A DNA stretch of 64,000 nucleotides from Ignavibacteria bacterium (GTDB taxonomy: Bacteria; Bacteroidota; Ignavibacteria; Tepidaquicellales; Tepidaquicellaceae). The DNA is taken from NCBI GenBank assembly GCA_019187405.1, contig JABAQZ010000020.1, forward strand, positions 1-64,000, read 5' to 3'. Made by a program: the position numbers and the translations under genes. The notes under the pieces were generated by a model. That model made no database searches, was not told the DNA's origin, and saw only the letters and a list, made by a program, of their open reading frames with translations. This document shows positions 53,982-62,867 of the stretch, piece by piece (position 1 is the first letter of the stretch; every line of letters starts with the position of its first letter).

Positions 53982-54545
53982 TTACATTTTTACTCTTTCA
54001 ATGTAGTCTCCTGTCCTAGTATCTACTCTGATTGTATCACCTTCATTTATAAACAAAGGCGAATTAACTGTAGCTCCGGTTTCAACTTTTACCTGCTTTG
54101 TTGCACCGGTAGCAGTGTCTCCCTTAACACCGGGAGGAGCTTCGATAACCTTGAGGTTTACATGAGGAGGAATTTCGACAGACATTGGTTTCGAATTATG
54201 AAAATATATTTGTATGATTTCACCTTCCTTCAGATAATTACCGCTTTTCCCAATTAGAGATTCTGAAACATTAATTTGTTCGTATGTTTCATTATCCATA
54301 AAGACAAAATCATTTGTTTCTTTATATAAATACTGATAATTGCCGGATTCAAGTCTTTCTATCTGAATTTCTTCACCTGATCGGAATCTGTTTTCGATGA
54401 TTTTACCGTTTTTTAAATTTCTCAGCTTTACCTGATAAAATGCTCTTAAATTTCCTGGTGTCCTGTGCTCTACTGATACAACAGAGTGTAAATCATTGTT
54501 ATAATTGATGATGAGACCGTTTCTTAAATCAGAGGTTGTTGCCAT
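53982..54545 (-). CDS. efp: Elongation factor P
   Basis: EF-P of 187 residues, which relieves ribosome stalling at consecutive prolines. It starts at ATG 54545 (MATTSDLRNG); a longer upstream frame adds a non-homologous leader. The loop that reaches the peptidyl-transferase centre reads HRTPGNLRAF, with Asn32 at the position that is Lys in E. coli or Arg in Pseudomonas. No EpmA or EarP gene is seen. It is the first gene of an efp-accB-accC run. Confidence 0.95.
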   Translation of the reverse strand: MATTSDLRNGLIINYNNDLHSVVSVEHRTPGNLRAFYQVKLRNLKNGKIIENRFRSGEEIQIERLESGNYQYLYKETNDFVFMDNETYEQINVSESLIGKSGNYLKEGEIIQIYFHNSKPMSVEIPPHVNLKVIEAPPGVKGDTATGATKQVKVETGATVNSPLFINEGDTIRVDTRTGDYIERVKM

Positions 54546-54840
54546 TAAATTTTTTCCTGATAAATAGATTAATTTATAAATTTTAAACAAAAATACCTAA
54601 TTGCTTACAGAAAATCAATTTGATAAAAATCCTTCAATTTTAATAGATTTTTACAAAAAACAGCCGAATTTAATAAATAATTAGCAAAAAACTGCTGATT
54701 TCTGTATAATTTTTAAAATCAGTAATACAGGCAATTAAAATTGTTGCATCACAATAATAATGGAATTTTTTTAATGTTATGTGGCGGCAATTAATTTTTC
54801 TTACAGGAATAATTGAAAAAATCGCAGTTGAATCTCAGGA
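54546..54840. other. Intergenic region upstream of efp
   Basis: About 295 bp of AT-rich sequence between the efp start and the end of the small membrane gene on the same strand. It must contain the efp promoter. I see no convincing -10/-35 pair, structured RNA or repeat. Confidence 0.5.
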
Positions 54841-55236
54841 TTATAAATTGAAAAGTGAAAATATTTTAAATGAATAAAAGAAAATCAATAAGAGTATATA
54901 AACTATAACGGATATAAAGAGTAATAATCTTAGGTATGAATATTTTTCCATGCCGTTTTCATCAATCATTAGAGCTATTAATTTAATTTCCGATTTCAAA
55001 AAGAATAATCCTGCAATAGGCGTGCTTATAAATAGAATCAAGTATTCAATTAAACTAAAAGTATCTTTATTTAGGACAGAGTTTATAACAACATTGCTTA
55101 CAAGCAATCCTGTCATCAGGCAATACACTACAATAAGTATTGCAGTAATCTTGCTGACAATACGTCTTAGTTTATCTTCGTAATCAAAGTATTCTTTGAG
55201 ATTTCCAGGAAAAAAATTCAAGCGTAAATTTACCAA
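54841..55236 (-). CDS. Small membrane protein of unknown function
   Basis: A 131-residue protein with about three to four hydrophobic segments (ITAILIVVYCLMTGLLVSNV; LIEYLILFISTPIAGLFFLK; LLLFISVIVYILLLIFFYSF). No family recognised. It begins at TTG 55236 and has no clear ribosome-binding site. The frame on the other strand in the same place (54950-55183) has less protein-like composition. Preceded on this strand by a strong terminator, so it needs its own promoter. Confidence 0.55.
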   Translation of the reverse strand: MVNLRLNFFPGNLKEYFDYEDKLRRIVSKITAILIVVYCLMTGLLVSNVVINSVLNKDTFSLIEYLILFISTPIAGLFFLKSEIKLIALMIDENGMEKYSYLRLLLFISVIVYILLLIFFYSFKIFSLFNL

Positions 55237-55252
55237 TATAAGTTTTATAAAT

Positions 55253-55290
55253 AAAAAAACTGAAAAGAAAAGTTCTTTTCAGTTTTTAAG
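55253..55290 (-). terminator. Terminator after the outer-membrane protein gene
   Basis: aaaaactgaaaagaa (55255-55269) and ttcttttcagttttt (55273-55287) form a 15-bp stem with a 3-nt loop. Read on the minus strand it ends in a T run, just after the stop of the 211-residue barrel protein. Because it is symmetric it may work in both directions. Confidence 0.9.
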
Positions 55291-55310
55291 CGTAATTCTA
55301 ATTAAAAAGT

Positions 55311-55946
55311 TTATCTTATATAAGACAATCCAAGGTTAAAATTAAGGAATGAGTATGAGTTGTCATCACCAGTGCCAAGAGGTTCACCTGAAGAAAAAGC
55401 ATAATTGTATTTGGCATTAAATGTAATTCCAACCCCATTTCCTGTTTTGTAAATAAATCCCGCTTCCGGTCCAAGTGCAAAGTGCCAGTTATCATTATCT
55501 ACTTCGTTAGCACCTATTTGAAGTCTTTGCCAAACATAGGAAGTACCAACATTTGCCTGAATATATGGAATGAATTTCTCTCTTTTACTTTTATTAAAAT
55601 AGTATCCTAAGTTTGCATAAATAGGAGCGTAATTTAGATATCTTGCTTGTGGTCCTGAGACAGTACCATTTTGAAGTTCAGTAACTCCGTCGAGATCTTC
55701 CTTTGAAATGATATTATAATTGAAGTTTAATCCAACTGCTACATTATTTTGAACAAACTTTTTGAATGTAAGAGCGCCGCCGGACCAGCCGAATTCGCTA
55801 ATATAATCTGAAGCTCTGCCGACATTTAAAGCTGTGCTCCATTCAATTGAAGCAATATAATCACCCTGCCTCGTTTGAGAATTTGCCGAGCTTAAGAATA
55901 ATGAAGACAGAATAAAGATTCCTAGTATTAATTTAATTTTATTCAT
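55311..55946 (-). CDS. Outer-membrane beta-barrel protein
   Basis: A 211-residue protein with a signal peptide (cut after SSANSQ) and about eight amphipathic strands, resembling the small outer-membrane barrel (OmpA/OprF beta-brl) type: VAVGLNFNYNI, YAPIYANLGYYF, KFIPYIQANVGTSYV, and the last strand LNFNLGLSYIR. It starts at ATG 55946, 33 bp after the DUF4136 lipoprotein gene, and is followed by a strong terminator. Role unknown. Confidence 0.8.
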   Translation of the reverse strand: MNKIKLILGIFILSSLFLSSANSQTRQGDYIASIEWSTALNVGRASDYISEFGWSGGALTFKKFVQNNVAVGLNFNYNIISKEDLDGVTELQNGTVSGPQARYLNYAPIYANLGYYFNKSKREKFIPYIQANVGTSYVWQRLQIGANEVDNDNWHFALGPEAGFIYKTGNGVGITFNAKYNYAFSSGEPLGTGDDNSYSFLNFNLGLSYIR

Positions 55947-55979
55947 AATCGTGTTTAATGTTTAAATTTTAAATTCAAT

Positions 55980-56576
55980 TTAGCGCAAATAAGGCGACTG
56001 AGCAAAAGCTTTATTAATTGCAGTGGTAATTCTGCTGCCGGCATTTCCCGTTCCGGTCAATCCATTTAGCAGAGCATTCCATTGCGCAGGCAAAGAACCT
56101 CCTGTTGTAACATCAGGATCAGTCATAAGTATTGCAATTGTACCTGTGGTGTATGTGTATGAATATCCGTAATCCGGATAGCACCATGAATATCCCCAGT
56201 AATCCCAGTAACAGCCGCTTCCGCCGTCATAAACAACATAAGTGCTTGTTGTTACGCCTGATCTTACATTCACATCGGCAGCCAATCTGTCGTAGGTCCT
56301 TGTCCATCCGAGATTATTTAAATTAGTTTCAAGATTTTGTATAATCTGGTTGTCATACTGCGAGGTTATGCTCTGATCACCGATTTTAACAACGGAATCA
56401 CTTAGATAATAAGTGTGTACATTCTGGAAATTATAGTCTTTATCATAGAATGTAGCCACTACATCATAGTTATCTGTATCAAGACCATAGTCATAATAAC
56501 ATGATGAAATAACTATGGGAAATGCTGCAATATATATCAGCATTGTGCCAATAAGAAATTTTTTCAGTTTTTTCAT
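55980..56576 (-). CDS. DUF4136-like lipoprotein
   Basis: A 198-residue protein. The signal region ends VISSC, so Cys26 is a probable lipidation site. The body has the DUF4136 pattern: YDVVATFYDKDYNFQNVHTY near the start and a Tyr/Gly/Trp-rich stretch (GSGCYWDYWGYSWCYPDYGY, about 120-140) before TGTIAILMTDP. It is exported and probably periplasmic-facing. It is co-directional with the barrel protein, and the two probably form an envelope pair. Confidence 0.78.
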   Translation of the reverse strand: MKKLKKFLIGTMLIYIAAFPIVISSCYYDYGLDTDNYDVVATFYDKDYNFQNVHTYYLSDSVVKIGDQSITSQYDNQIIQNLETNLNNLGWTRTYDRLAADVNVRSGVTTSTYVVYDGGSGCYWDYWGYSWCYPDYGYSYTYTTGTIAILMTDPDVTTGGSLPAQWNALLNGLTGTGNAGSRITTAINKAFAQSPYLR

Positions 56577-56776
56577 TTTTTTAATTTGTAGTTTAGGTTT
56601 AAATTAAATTTATTTACTAATATTCTTCTGTATTTGTATCAAAATTAAGAGTTTTCTTTTTAATAATCACATCAATTTAATAAATATGTGTTTAGAAACA
56701 GCTTGGATTTGAAATTTTTATTTAAAATTTGTCTGAATATAAATTCTATAAATTATGATTTAATTATTGTATTTTA

Positions 56777-57667
56777 TTACAATTGTTTCTTCAGTTCATT
56801 AAGTTTTTTCAGTATTTCTTCCGAAACTTTAGGATAAGACATTTTCAGCATATCCATATAATTAATAATGATAGTAGAAATTGCAAGTCTTGTAAACCAT
56901 TTTGTATCAGCCGGTACAATAAACCATGGAGCATATTCTGTTGATGTTTTACTCAAAGCATCTTCGTAAGCTTTTTGATAATCCTTCCAGAATTTTCTTT
57001 CTTCAATGTCTGCCGGAGAAAACTTCCAGTTCTTTTTTGGATTTTCAATTCTCTCTTCAAATCTTTTTTTCTGTTCTTTTGAAGATAAGTGAAGAAAAAA
57101 CTTTAAAATCAGAGTTCCGTTTTCAAATAAAATTCTTTCATAATCATTTATCTGCCTGTATCTTTTTTCCCAAAATTTATCTGTTACATCATCGAGAGAT
57201 TTTATATCATGAAGATTTTCTTTAAGAAGGAATTCCGGGTGGACTTTTGTTACAAGGACATTTTCATAATGAGAGCGGTTAAAAATTCCAATCTCTCCAC
57301 GCTGAGGAAGCACGATAGAATGACGCCAGAAGTAATTTCTCTCAAGTTCATTTGCCGAAGGAGCTTTGAAGCTGTGGACTTTAACTCCGGCAGGATTCAG
57401 ACCGGATAACACATGTTTAACTGCACTGTCTTTACCTGCGGCATCCATAGCTTGAAATACTATCAGGACGCTGTATTTATTATAAGCATAAAGTTCATCC
57501 TGAATTATTGCCATCTTCTCTTTTGTTTCTTCAAGATACTCTGCTGCAAGATCCTTATTAAGGTTTTTGCCATCATAATCAGTTTCAAAGTCTTTTAAGG
57601 AAACATTAGTATCAGGATTTACTTTGTATTTACTTATCTTAATGAAGTAATTGTTTTTATCAGTCAC
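56777..57667 (-). CDS. PPK2-family polyphosphate kinase
   Basis: PPK2-type kinase of 296 residues, transferring phosphate between polyphosphate and nucleotides (direction and nucleotide cannot be told here). Walker A is FQAMDAAGKDSAVKH, Walker B-like segment IFNRSHYENVL and the lid has RQINDYERIL with KKNWKFSPADIEERKFW. The single domain suggests class I or III. It starts at GTG 57667. It stands alone between large gaps. Confidence 0.9.
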   Translation of the reverse strand: MTDKNNYFIKISKYKVNPDTNVSLKDFETDYDGKNLNKDLAAEYLEETKEKMAIIQDELYAYNKYSVLIVFQAMDAAGKDSAVKHVLSGLNPAGVKVHSFKAPSANELERNYFWRHSIVLPQRGEIGIFNRSHYENVLVTKVHPEFLLKENLHDIKSLDDVTDKFWEKRYRQINDYERILFENGTLILKFFLHLSSKEQKKRFEERIENPKKNWKFSPADIEERKFWKDYQKAYEDALSKTSTEYAPWFIVPADTKWFTRLAISTIIINYMDMLKMSYPKVSEEILKKLNELKKQL

Positions 57668-58023
57668 TTTAAATAATGAATGTAATTAAGTTTATGAAAT
57701 TTAGATTTGAATAACTAATAAATCAAAATTTAATTAAGATTAAGTTATCCAATTCTATTTAGTATGTGGGAATATATTACGTATATACTGTTAACAAGTT
57801 ATTAATTTAATTTATAAATTAATACACTTAAATTGAAACATAACTTTTTGTTAATTGACCAAATGCAAATAAACAAAAAGATAAAACAATCTATTTTACT
57901 TTAATGGAAATTCCTTTCCTTGAAAGAGAGATTGAATAAAGTTATTTTTGTACATCTTAATCAATCCTGCCTCTGACTATTCTCAAACTGGTCATAAAAT
58001 TAATCACAGGATTTTATAAAAAA
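57668..58023. other. Divergent intergenic region between PPK2 and typA
   Basis: About 356 bp holding the promoters of both genes. It contains a perfect 16-bp palindrome ttaatttataaattaa (57807-57822) and a TTGACC near 57858 with only a weak downstream box. No ORF or structured RNA was recognised. Confidence 0.5.
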
Positions 58024-59883
58024 ATGAAAAAATACAATTATAATAAAAAAATAAGAAATATTGCAATTATCGCTCATGTAGATCACGGTAAAACCACACT
58101 AGTAGATCATATGTTCAGACAAAGCGGATTGTTCAGAAAAAATCAGGATATAGCAGAAAGGATCATGGATAACATGGATTTAGAAAGGGAAAGAGGAATA
58201 ACTATAGCTGCTAAAAACTGTTCTATAAAATGGGGAGATGTTAAGATAAACATATTGGATACGCCCGGGCATGCTGATTTCGGAGGAGAAGTTGAAAGAG
58301 CTTTGATGATGGTTGACGGTGTAATACTTCTGGTTGATGCATCTGAAGGACCATTGCCTCAGACAAGATTTGTACTAAAAAAAGCTCTCGAGTCAAAGTT
58401 AAAAATCATTGTTGTAATAAATAAGATTGACAGAAAAGATGCCCGCCCGAAGGAAGTTTTAGATGAAGTATATGAATTGTTCATTGACCTCGATGCAGAT
58501 GAAGAGCAGATTGAATTTCCTGTGCTTTATGCAATTGGTAAAGAGGGGATTGCAATAAAAAGTATAGAAGATGAAAATACAAATCTGGAAGTTCTCTTTG
58601 ATACAATTATCCGCGAGATCAATCCTCCGAGATATGATCCCATAGAGCCTTTTCAAATGCTTGTAGCGGATCTTGATTATTCGGATTACCTTGGCAGGCT
58701 TGCCATTGGGAAAATTTCAAACGGATCAATCAGTAAGAAAGATGAACTCGTTTGCATTAATAAGGAAGCTGAAGTTATGCCAATGAAAATAACCAAGATA
58801 CAGGTATATGAAGGAATTAATTTAAGTGAAACGGAGATGGCTGAAGCAGGGGACATTGTAATCCTTTCGGGAATTGATGAGGTACATATTGGAGATACAA
58901 TCTGCAATAAAGAAAATCCAAAACCTTTAAAAAGAATCATAGTGGATGAACCGACGATATCAATGATGTTTTCAATTAACACGTCGCCTTTTTCCGGAAG
59001 AGAAGGTAAATTAGTTCAGTCAAATAAAATCAGGGAGAGGTTATACAGAGAAACGTTAAGCAATGTTGCGCTGCAAGTAGAAGATTCTCCTGACGGGGAC
59101 AGTTTTGTTGTAAAAGGAAGGGGAGAATTTCAAATGGTGATTTTAATTGAAACATTGAGAAGGGAAGGATATGAATTAAGTGTCGGAAGACCAAAAGTTA
59201 TTTACAGATTAATTGAAGGCAGGAAATATGAACCGATAGAACATTTGTTTATTGATTGTGATGAAAATTTTACAGGCATAATTTCCGAAAAACTTTCCAA
59301 AAGAAAAGGGAGAATGATTAATTTGATTAATCACGGAACCGGAAGAGTAAGGATTGAATATTCAATACCATCCAGGTCATTAATTGGTTACAGGAATGAG
59401 TTTCTTACTGATACCAGAGGGACAGGAATAATGAATTCATATTTGCATGGTTATGAAGAGTTCAGGGGAGAATTTCCTTTGAGGCTTACAGGTTCGCTGG
59501 TTTCCGACAGAGAAGGTACGGCATTGTCTTATTCAATATACAATCTTGAACCAAGAGGAACATTGTTTATAGTTCCTAATGATCAGGTATATGAAGGCAT
59601 GATTGTCGGAGAACATAACCGCGACAATGATCTTGATGTAAATCCTACCAAAGGAAAAAAGCTGACTAACATGAGAGCATCGGGAAAAGATGAGGGAATA
59701 ATACTGACGCCGGTAATTCCATTAACACTCGAGAGGGCAATCGAATTTATCAAGGAAGATGAATTAGTCGAAGTAACTCCGAAGAGCATAAGATTAAGGA
59801 AGGCGATACTATCCTCTCAGACCAGGCATACATTAAGAGGCAAAACTTTTCAGAAAAGTTTTGAAAAAGCAGAATTAAATTAA
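58024..59883 (+). CDS. typA: GTP-binding protein TypA/BipA
   Basis: TypA/BipA of 619 residues, a ribosome-associated translational GTPase important in stress and cold. G1 is AHVDHGKTTL, the switch region RGITIAAKN, G3 DTPGHADFGGEVERA and G4 NKIDRKDARP. The C-terminal domain has RKGRMINLINHGTGRVRIEY and QVYEGMIVGEHNRDNDLDVN. It starts at ATG 58024. A ferredoxin-like gene follows after 28 bp. Confidence 0.97.
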   Translation: MKKYNYNKKIRNIAIIAHVDHGKTTLVDHMFRQSGLFRKNQDIAERIMDNMDLERERGITIAAKNCSIKWGDVKINILDTPGHADFGGEVERALMMVDGVILLVDASEGPLPQTRFVLKKALESKLKIIVVINKIDRKDARPKEVLDEVYELFIDLDADEEQIEFPVLYAIGKEGIAIKSIEDENTNLEVLFDTIIREINPPRYDPIEPFQMLVADLDYSDYLGRLAIGKISNGSISKKDELVCINKEAEVMPMKITKIQVYEGINLSETEMAEAGDIVILSGIDEVHIGDTICNKENPKPLKRIIVDEPTISMMFSINTSPFSGREGKLVQSNKIRERLYRETLSNVALQVEDSPDGDSFVVKGRGEFQMVILIETLRREGYELSVGRPKVIYRLIEGRKYEPIEHLFIDCDENFTGIISEKLSKRKGRMINLINHGTGRVRIEYSIPSRSLIGYRNEFLTDTRGTGIMNSYLHGYEEFRGEFPLRLTGSLVSDREGTALSYSIYNLEPRGTLFIVPNDQVYEGMIVGEHNRDNDLDVNPTKGKKLTNMRASGKDEGIILTPVIPLTLERAIEFIKEDELVEVTPKSIRLRKAILSSQTRHTLRGKTFQKSFEKAELN

Positions 59884-59911
59884 TTCAAGAAAATTTTAAA
59901 AGTGTAATTGA

Positions 59912-60289
59912 ATGTCAAAAATTGCGGATGAAAAGTTGAAAGATAAACTGAAGGAACTGAAACTCGATAAGATAAGACATCACATTTTTCTATGCTGTGA
60001 TCAGACAAAACCGAAGTGCTGCGAGAAATCAGAAGGGCTAAAATCATGGGAATATTTAAAAGAAAGATTGAAAGAACTTGAGCTAACTCAAAACGGAATT
60101 ATAAACAGAACAAAAGCAAATTGCCTAAGGATTTGCGTTAAAGGACCAATAGCTGTCGTTTATCCTGAAGGTATTTGGTATCATTCATGTTCGCCTGATG
60201 TAATTGAAAGAATAATCAGCGAGCATTTAATTGGCGGCGTTCCTGTCAAGGAAAACATTATTGATATTAATTCAGAAAATAAACAATAA
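59912..60289 (+). CDS. Thioredoxin-like [2Fe-2S] ferredoxin
   Basis: A 125-residue protein of the thioredoxin-like 2Fe-2S ferredoxin type: cysteines in [12 protein letters not shown] (28, 29, 36, 37) and [11 protein letters not shown] (71, 75), in keeping with the usual four cluster ligands, plus [12 protein letters not shown], a family motif. It is probably an electron carrier. It starts at ATG 59912 and lies between typA and the M3 peptidase gene, the latter starting 2 bp after the stop. Confidence 0.87.
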   Translation: MSKIADEKLKDKLKELKLDKIRHHIFLCCDQTKPKCCEKSEGLKSWEYLKERLKELELTQNGIINRTKANCLRICVKGPIAVVYPEGIWYHSCSPDVIERIISEHLIGGVPVKENIIDINSENKQ

Positions 60290-60291
60290 TA

Positions 60292-61998
60292 ATGCAGACA
60301 ACTACTACAGTTACTTTCAGTGATTTCGAATACACGAGACCGGATTTAGAATCCTTTAAGATAAAATTCACGGAGTTGCTTAAAAGGTTTTCGGAATCTG
60401 AAAGCGCAGGCGAACAATTGAAATACATCAAAGAGATAAATTCCATGAGGATGGAATTTGATTCGATGCAACGTTTAGCTAACATCAGATATACGATAAA
60501 TACAAAGGATGATTTTTATAATCAGGAGCATGATTATTTTGATAATATTTCCCCTGAATACAAAAGATATATAAAAGAGTATTACGAATCTTTAATTAAA
60601 TCAAACTACAGAAACATAATCGAGGCTAAAACCGGCAGTCAACTATTTAATCTTGCAGAATTTGGGTTAAAGACATTCAGCTCTGAGATAATGGAAGATC
60701 TGAAAAAAGAAATTCAGCTTGTTACAAGATATGTTAAGATAATATCGTCAGCTAAAATAAATTTTGACGGGAAAGTTTACAATCTTGCTGGCATGGATCC
60801 TTTCATTCAGTCTATTGACAGAGAAACGAGAAAAAAAGCATCAGAAGCCATGTGGGGATTCTTTGCCGATAATGAAAATGAGATTGGAGACATATTTGAT
60901 GAGATGGTTAAAGTAAGAACCGTAATTTCAAGAAAACTGGGTTATGAAAATTTTGTTCAGCTTGGTTATGACAGGCTGCATAGGTCCGGATATGGAGTTT
61001 CAGATGTAGAAAAATTCAGGAAGCATGTACACGAATTGTTTATACCGGTAAATCAAGAATTAATGGAAAGGAAGAAGAGACTTCTGGGATATGATAAATT
61101 ATTTAATTATGATTCAGGAATAAATTTTAAATCAGGGAATCCAACACCAAAAGGTTCGCCTGAATGGATAGTTAGCCAGGCGAAGAGAATGTATGAAGAA
61201 CTATCTGCCGAGACAGGTGAGTTTATAAACTTTATGATAGATCATGAAACGCTAGATCTTTATAACAGAGAAAATAAATCACCGGGAGGATACTGCTCTT
61301 CAATTTACAAATACAAAACTCCGTTTATTTTTGCAAACTTAAACGGTACTGATCACGATGTAAAAGTATTCACGCATGAAGCAGGGCATGCATTTCAGTT
61401 TTATCAAAGTATGAATAACGAATATCCTGAATACATGCATGCAACATTTGATGCGGCTGAAATTCATTCAATGGCAATGGAATTTATTACACATCCATGG
61501 ATGAATTTATTTTTTAAAGAAGACACCGATAAATTTTTGTATTCTCATGTAAAGAGAGCTTTATCTTTTATACCTTACGGAACATCCGTGGATGAATTCC
61601 AGCACTTTGTTTACAGTAATCCTGATATAAGTCATAAAGAAAGGTGCAGGCAATGGAGGATAATTGAAAAAAAGTACAATCCTGGACTAGATTATGATGG
61701 ATTTGAGTTTCTTGAGAGCGGTGGAGCATGGATGCAAAAACCTCATATTTTCAGGACACCATTTTATTACATTGATTATTGTCTTGCACAGGTTTGCGCG
61801 CTTCAGTTTTGGAAAAAATTCAACGAAGATCGTGATGCTGCGTGGAATGATTATTTGAAATTATGCAAAGCAGGCGGCAGTAAACCGTTTTGTGAATTAG
61901 TTGCCGAAGCAAATTTAGAGTCGCCATTTGAAAAAGCTACAGTAGAATCGGTTGTATCTTATGCTAAAAAGTATCTCAATGAAAATCCTGTTGAGTAA
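60292..61998 (+). CDS. M3 family oligoendopeptidase
   Basis: A 568-residue PepF/M3-type zinc peptidase that cleaves short peptides in the cytosol. The zinc motif is HEAGH (362-366) with Glu390 in FDAAEIHSMAME as third ligand. The N-terminal helical part is typical of thimet-like enzymes. It starts at ATG 60292, 2 bp after the ferredoxin gene, suggesting coupling. It is convergent with the SRPBCC-like gene. Confidence 0.93.
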   Translation: MQTTTTVTFSDFEYTRPDLESFKIKFTELLKRFSESESAGEQLKYIKEINSMRMEFDSMQRLANIRYTINTKDDFYNQEHDYFDNISPEYKRYIKEYYESLIKSNYRNIIEAKTGSQLFNLAEFGLKTFSSEIMEDLKKEIQLVTRYVKIISSAKINFDGKVYNLAGMDPFIQSIDRETRKKASEAMWGFFADNENEIGDIFDEMVKVRTVISRKLGYENFVQLGYDRLHRSGYGVSDVEKFRKHVHELFIPVNQELMERKKRLLGYDKLFNYDSGINFKSGNPTPKGSPEWIVSQAKRMYEELSAETGEFINFMIDHETLDLYNRENKSPGGYCSSIYKYKTPFIFANLNGTDHDVKVFTHEAGHAFQFYQSMNNEYPEYMHATFDAAEIHSMAMEFITHPWMNLFFKEDTDKFLYSHVKRALSFIPYGTSVDEFQHFVYSNPDISHKERCRQWRIIEKKYNPGLDYDGFEFLESGGAWMQKPHIFRTPFYYIDYCLAQVCALQFWKKFNEDRDAAWNDYLKLCKAGGSKPFCELVAEANLESPFEKATVESVVSYAKKYLNENPVE

Positions 61999-62003
61999 AC
62001 CGG

Positions 62004-62459
62004 TTAATCTTTGTTATTAATTTTTTCAAGCATATACAGTTTTTTTGCGCATAATTTTTTCTTTGAAACTGCTTGAGCAGAGTCTTTTAGTTTAAGATGC
62101 CGGACGACTGCTCTGGATTTTTTATTTCCGACTGAATAAAAATTTACCGAGATTCTTGTAAATCCGTGGTTCCATTTTGCCCGGAAAGATTTATCGATAC
62201 TTTTAGTTGTGACTTCAATATCTTCAACCAGCCAATTTTTTCTTAATTTGATGTTTACAAAATAATTATACAGGTTTTTCAATGGAATTCCGAAGGTTTT
62301 GCTTACACTTATTTCAAAACCTTTTGGTTTTTGATAAAGCTTTCGGAGGTCTTTTTCTTTTTCATATTCCACTGTAAGCATCTGGCTCCACCATCCGCCA
62401 ACGGGATAATTATCATAAATCCATTGGGCAATTTCTTTGTGAGGTTTTTCTGCAGACAT
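62004..62459 (-). CDS. SRPBCC/START-like protein with an unusual start
   Basis: A protein of 151 residues if read from ATG 62459. KPHKEIAQWIYDNYPVGGWW and MLTVEYEKEKDL resemble the family in which a short N-terminal segment precedes an SRPBCC-like (AHSA1/START) domain, here FEISVSKTFGIPLKNLYNYF to the end. Upstream, the frame stays open to 62585 and encodes SNDAVKKTTGKSWKDWFRIL, conserved in this family. The true N-terminus is therefore very likely further up, but no ATG, GTG or TTG occurs in 62460-62585. The gene may use ATT/ATA or may have lost its start. Family recalled from memory. Confidence 0.6.
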   Translation of the reverse strand: MSAEKPHKEIAQWIYDNYPVGGWWSQMLTVEYEKEKDLRKLYQKPKGFEISVSKTFGIPLKNLYNYFVNIKLRKNWLVEDIEVTTKSIDKSFRAKWNHGFTRISVNFYSVGNKKSRAVVRHLKLKDSAQAVSKKKLCAKKLYMLEKINNKD

Positions 62460-62640
62460 TTCTAAATCGAGAATTCTGAACCAGTCTTTCCACGATTTAC
62501 CGGTTGTTTTTTTAACAGCGTCGTTGCTGACCCGTTTTAAAGTTATTTGTTTTTTTGCAAAATGATTTATTGAAATATAAAAGATTTAAACGCAGGGTAA
62601 ATTAATTAAAATGGTAATAACTTTTGAAAATATTTTTTGC

Positions 62641-62823
62641 GTTGGGTGGGGGGGGGGGTGGGGAAACCGTTTAAACGGTTTCCCCCCCCACCCAACCAAT
62701 ATGCTGCTCAAGGGGAAGGATGAGAAAACCGTTTAAACGGTTTTCCCACCCGCTCCCCCAATATGCCGCTCAAAGGGAAGGATGAGAAAACCGTTTAAAC
62801 GGTTTTCCCACCCGCTCCCCCAT
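62641..62823. repeat. GC-rich array of three palindromes at 62-bp spacing
   Basis: Cores AAACCGTTTAAACGGTTT start at 62664, 62726 and 62788, exactly 62 bp apart. Units 2 (62697-62758) and 3 (62759-62820) differ at 2 of 62 positions; unit 1 shares the core and part of the right flank but has G runs (up to 11 G) on the left. Core 1 is a 26-nt perfect palindrome (62660-62685), cores 2 and 3 are 20 nt. The block is much richer in G and C than its surroundings and lies between a sulfotransferase gene and the SRPBCC-like gene. No CRISPR-like unique spacers: the sequence between cores is itself repeated. Confidence 0.95.
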
Positions 62824-62867
62824 CTCACTCTCCTCCTTTTTCACATACTTTCTCTACTGAAATAAAA

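Noticed and set aside
54950-55183. 77-codon frame opposite the 131-residue membrane protein
   Set aside because: The minus-strand frame is longer and has coherent membrane helices; the plus-strand frame looks like its shadow.
57807-57822. Perfect 16-bp palindrome ttaatttataaattaa as a regulator site
   Set aside because: In such AT-rich DNA palindromes of only A and T occur by chance; no second copy or regulator gene supports it.
62641-62823. Possible CRISPR array
   Set aside because: The sequence between the palindromic cores is itself repeated with only 2 differences in 62 bp, there are no unique spacers and no cas gene is near.
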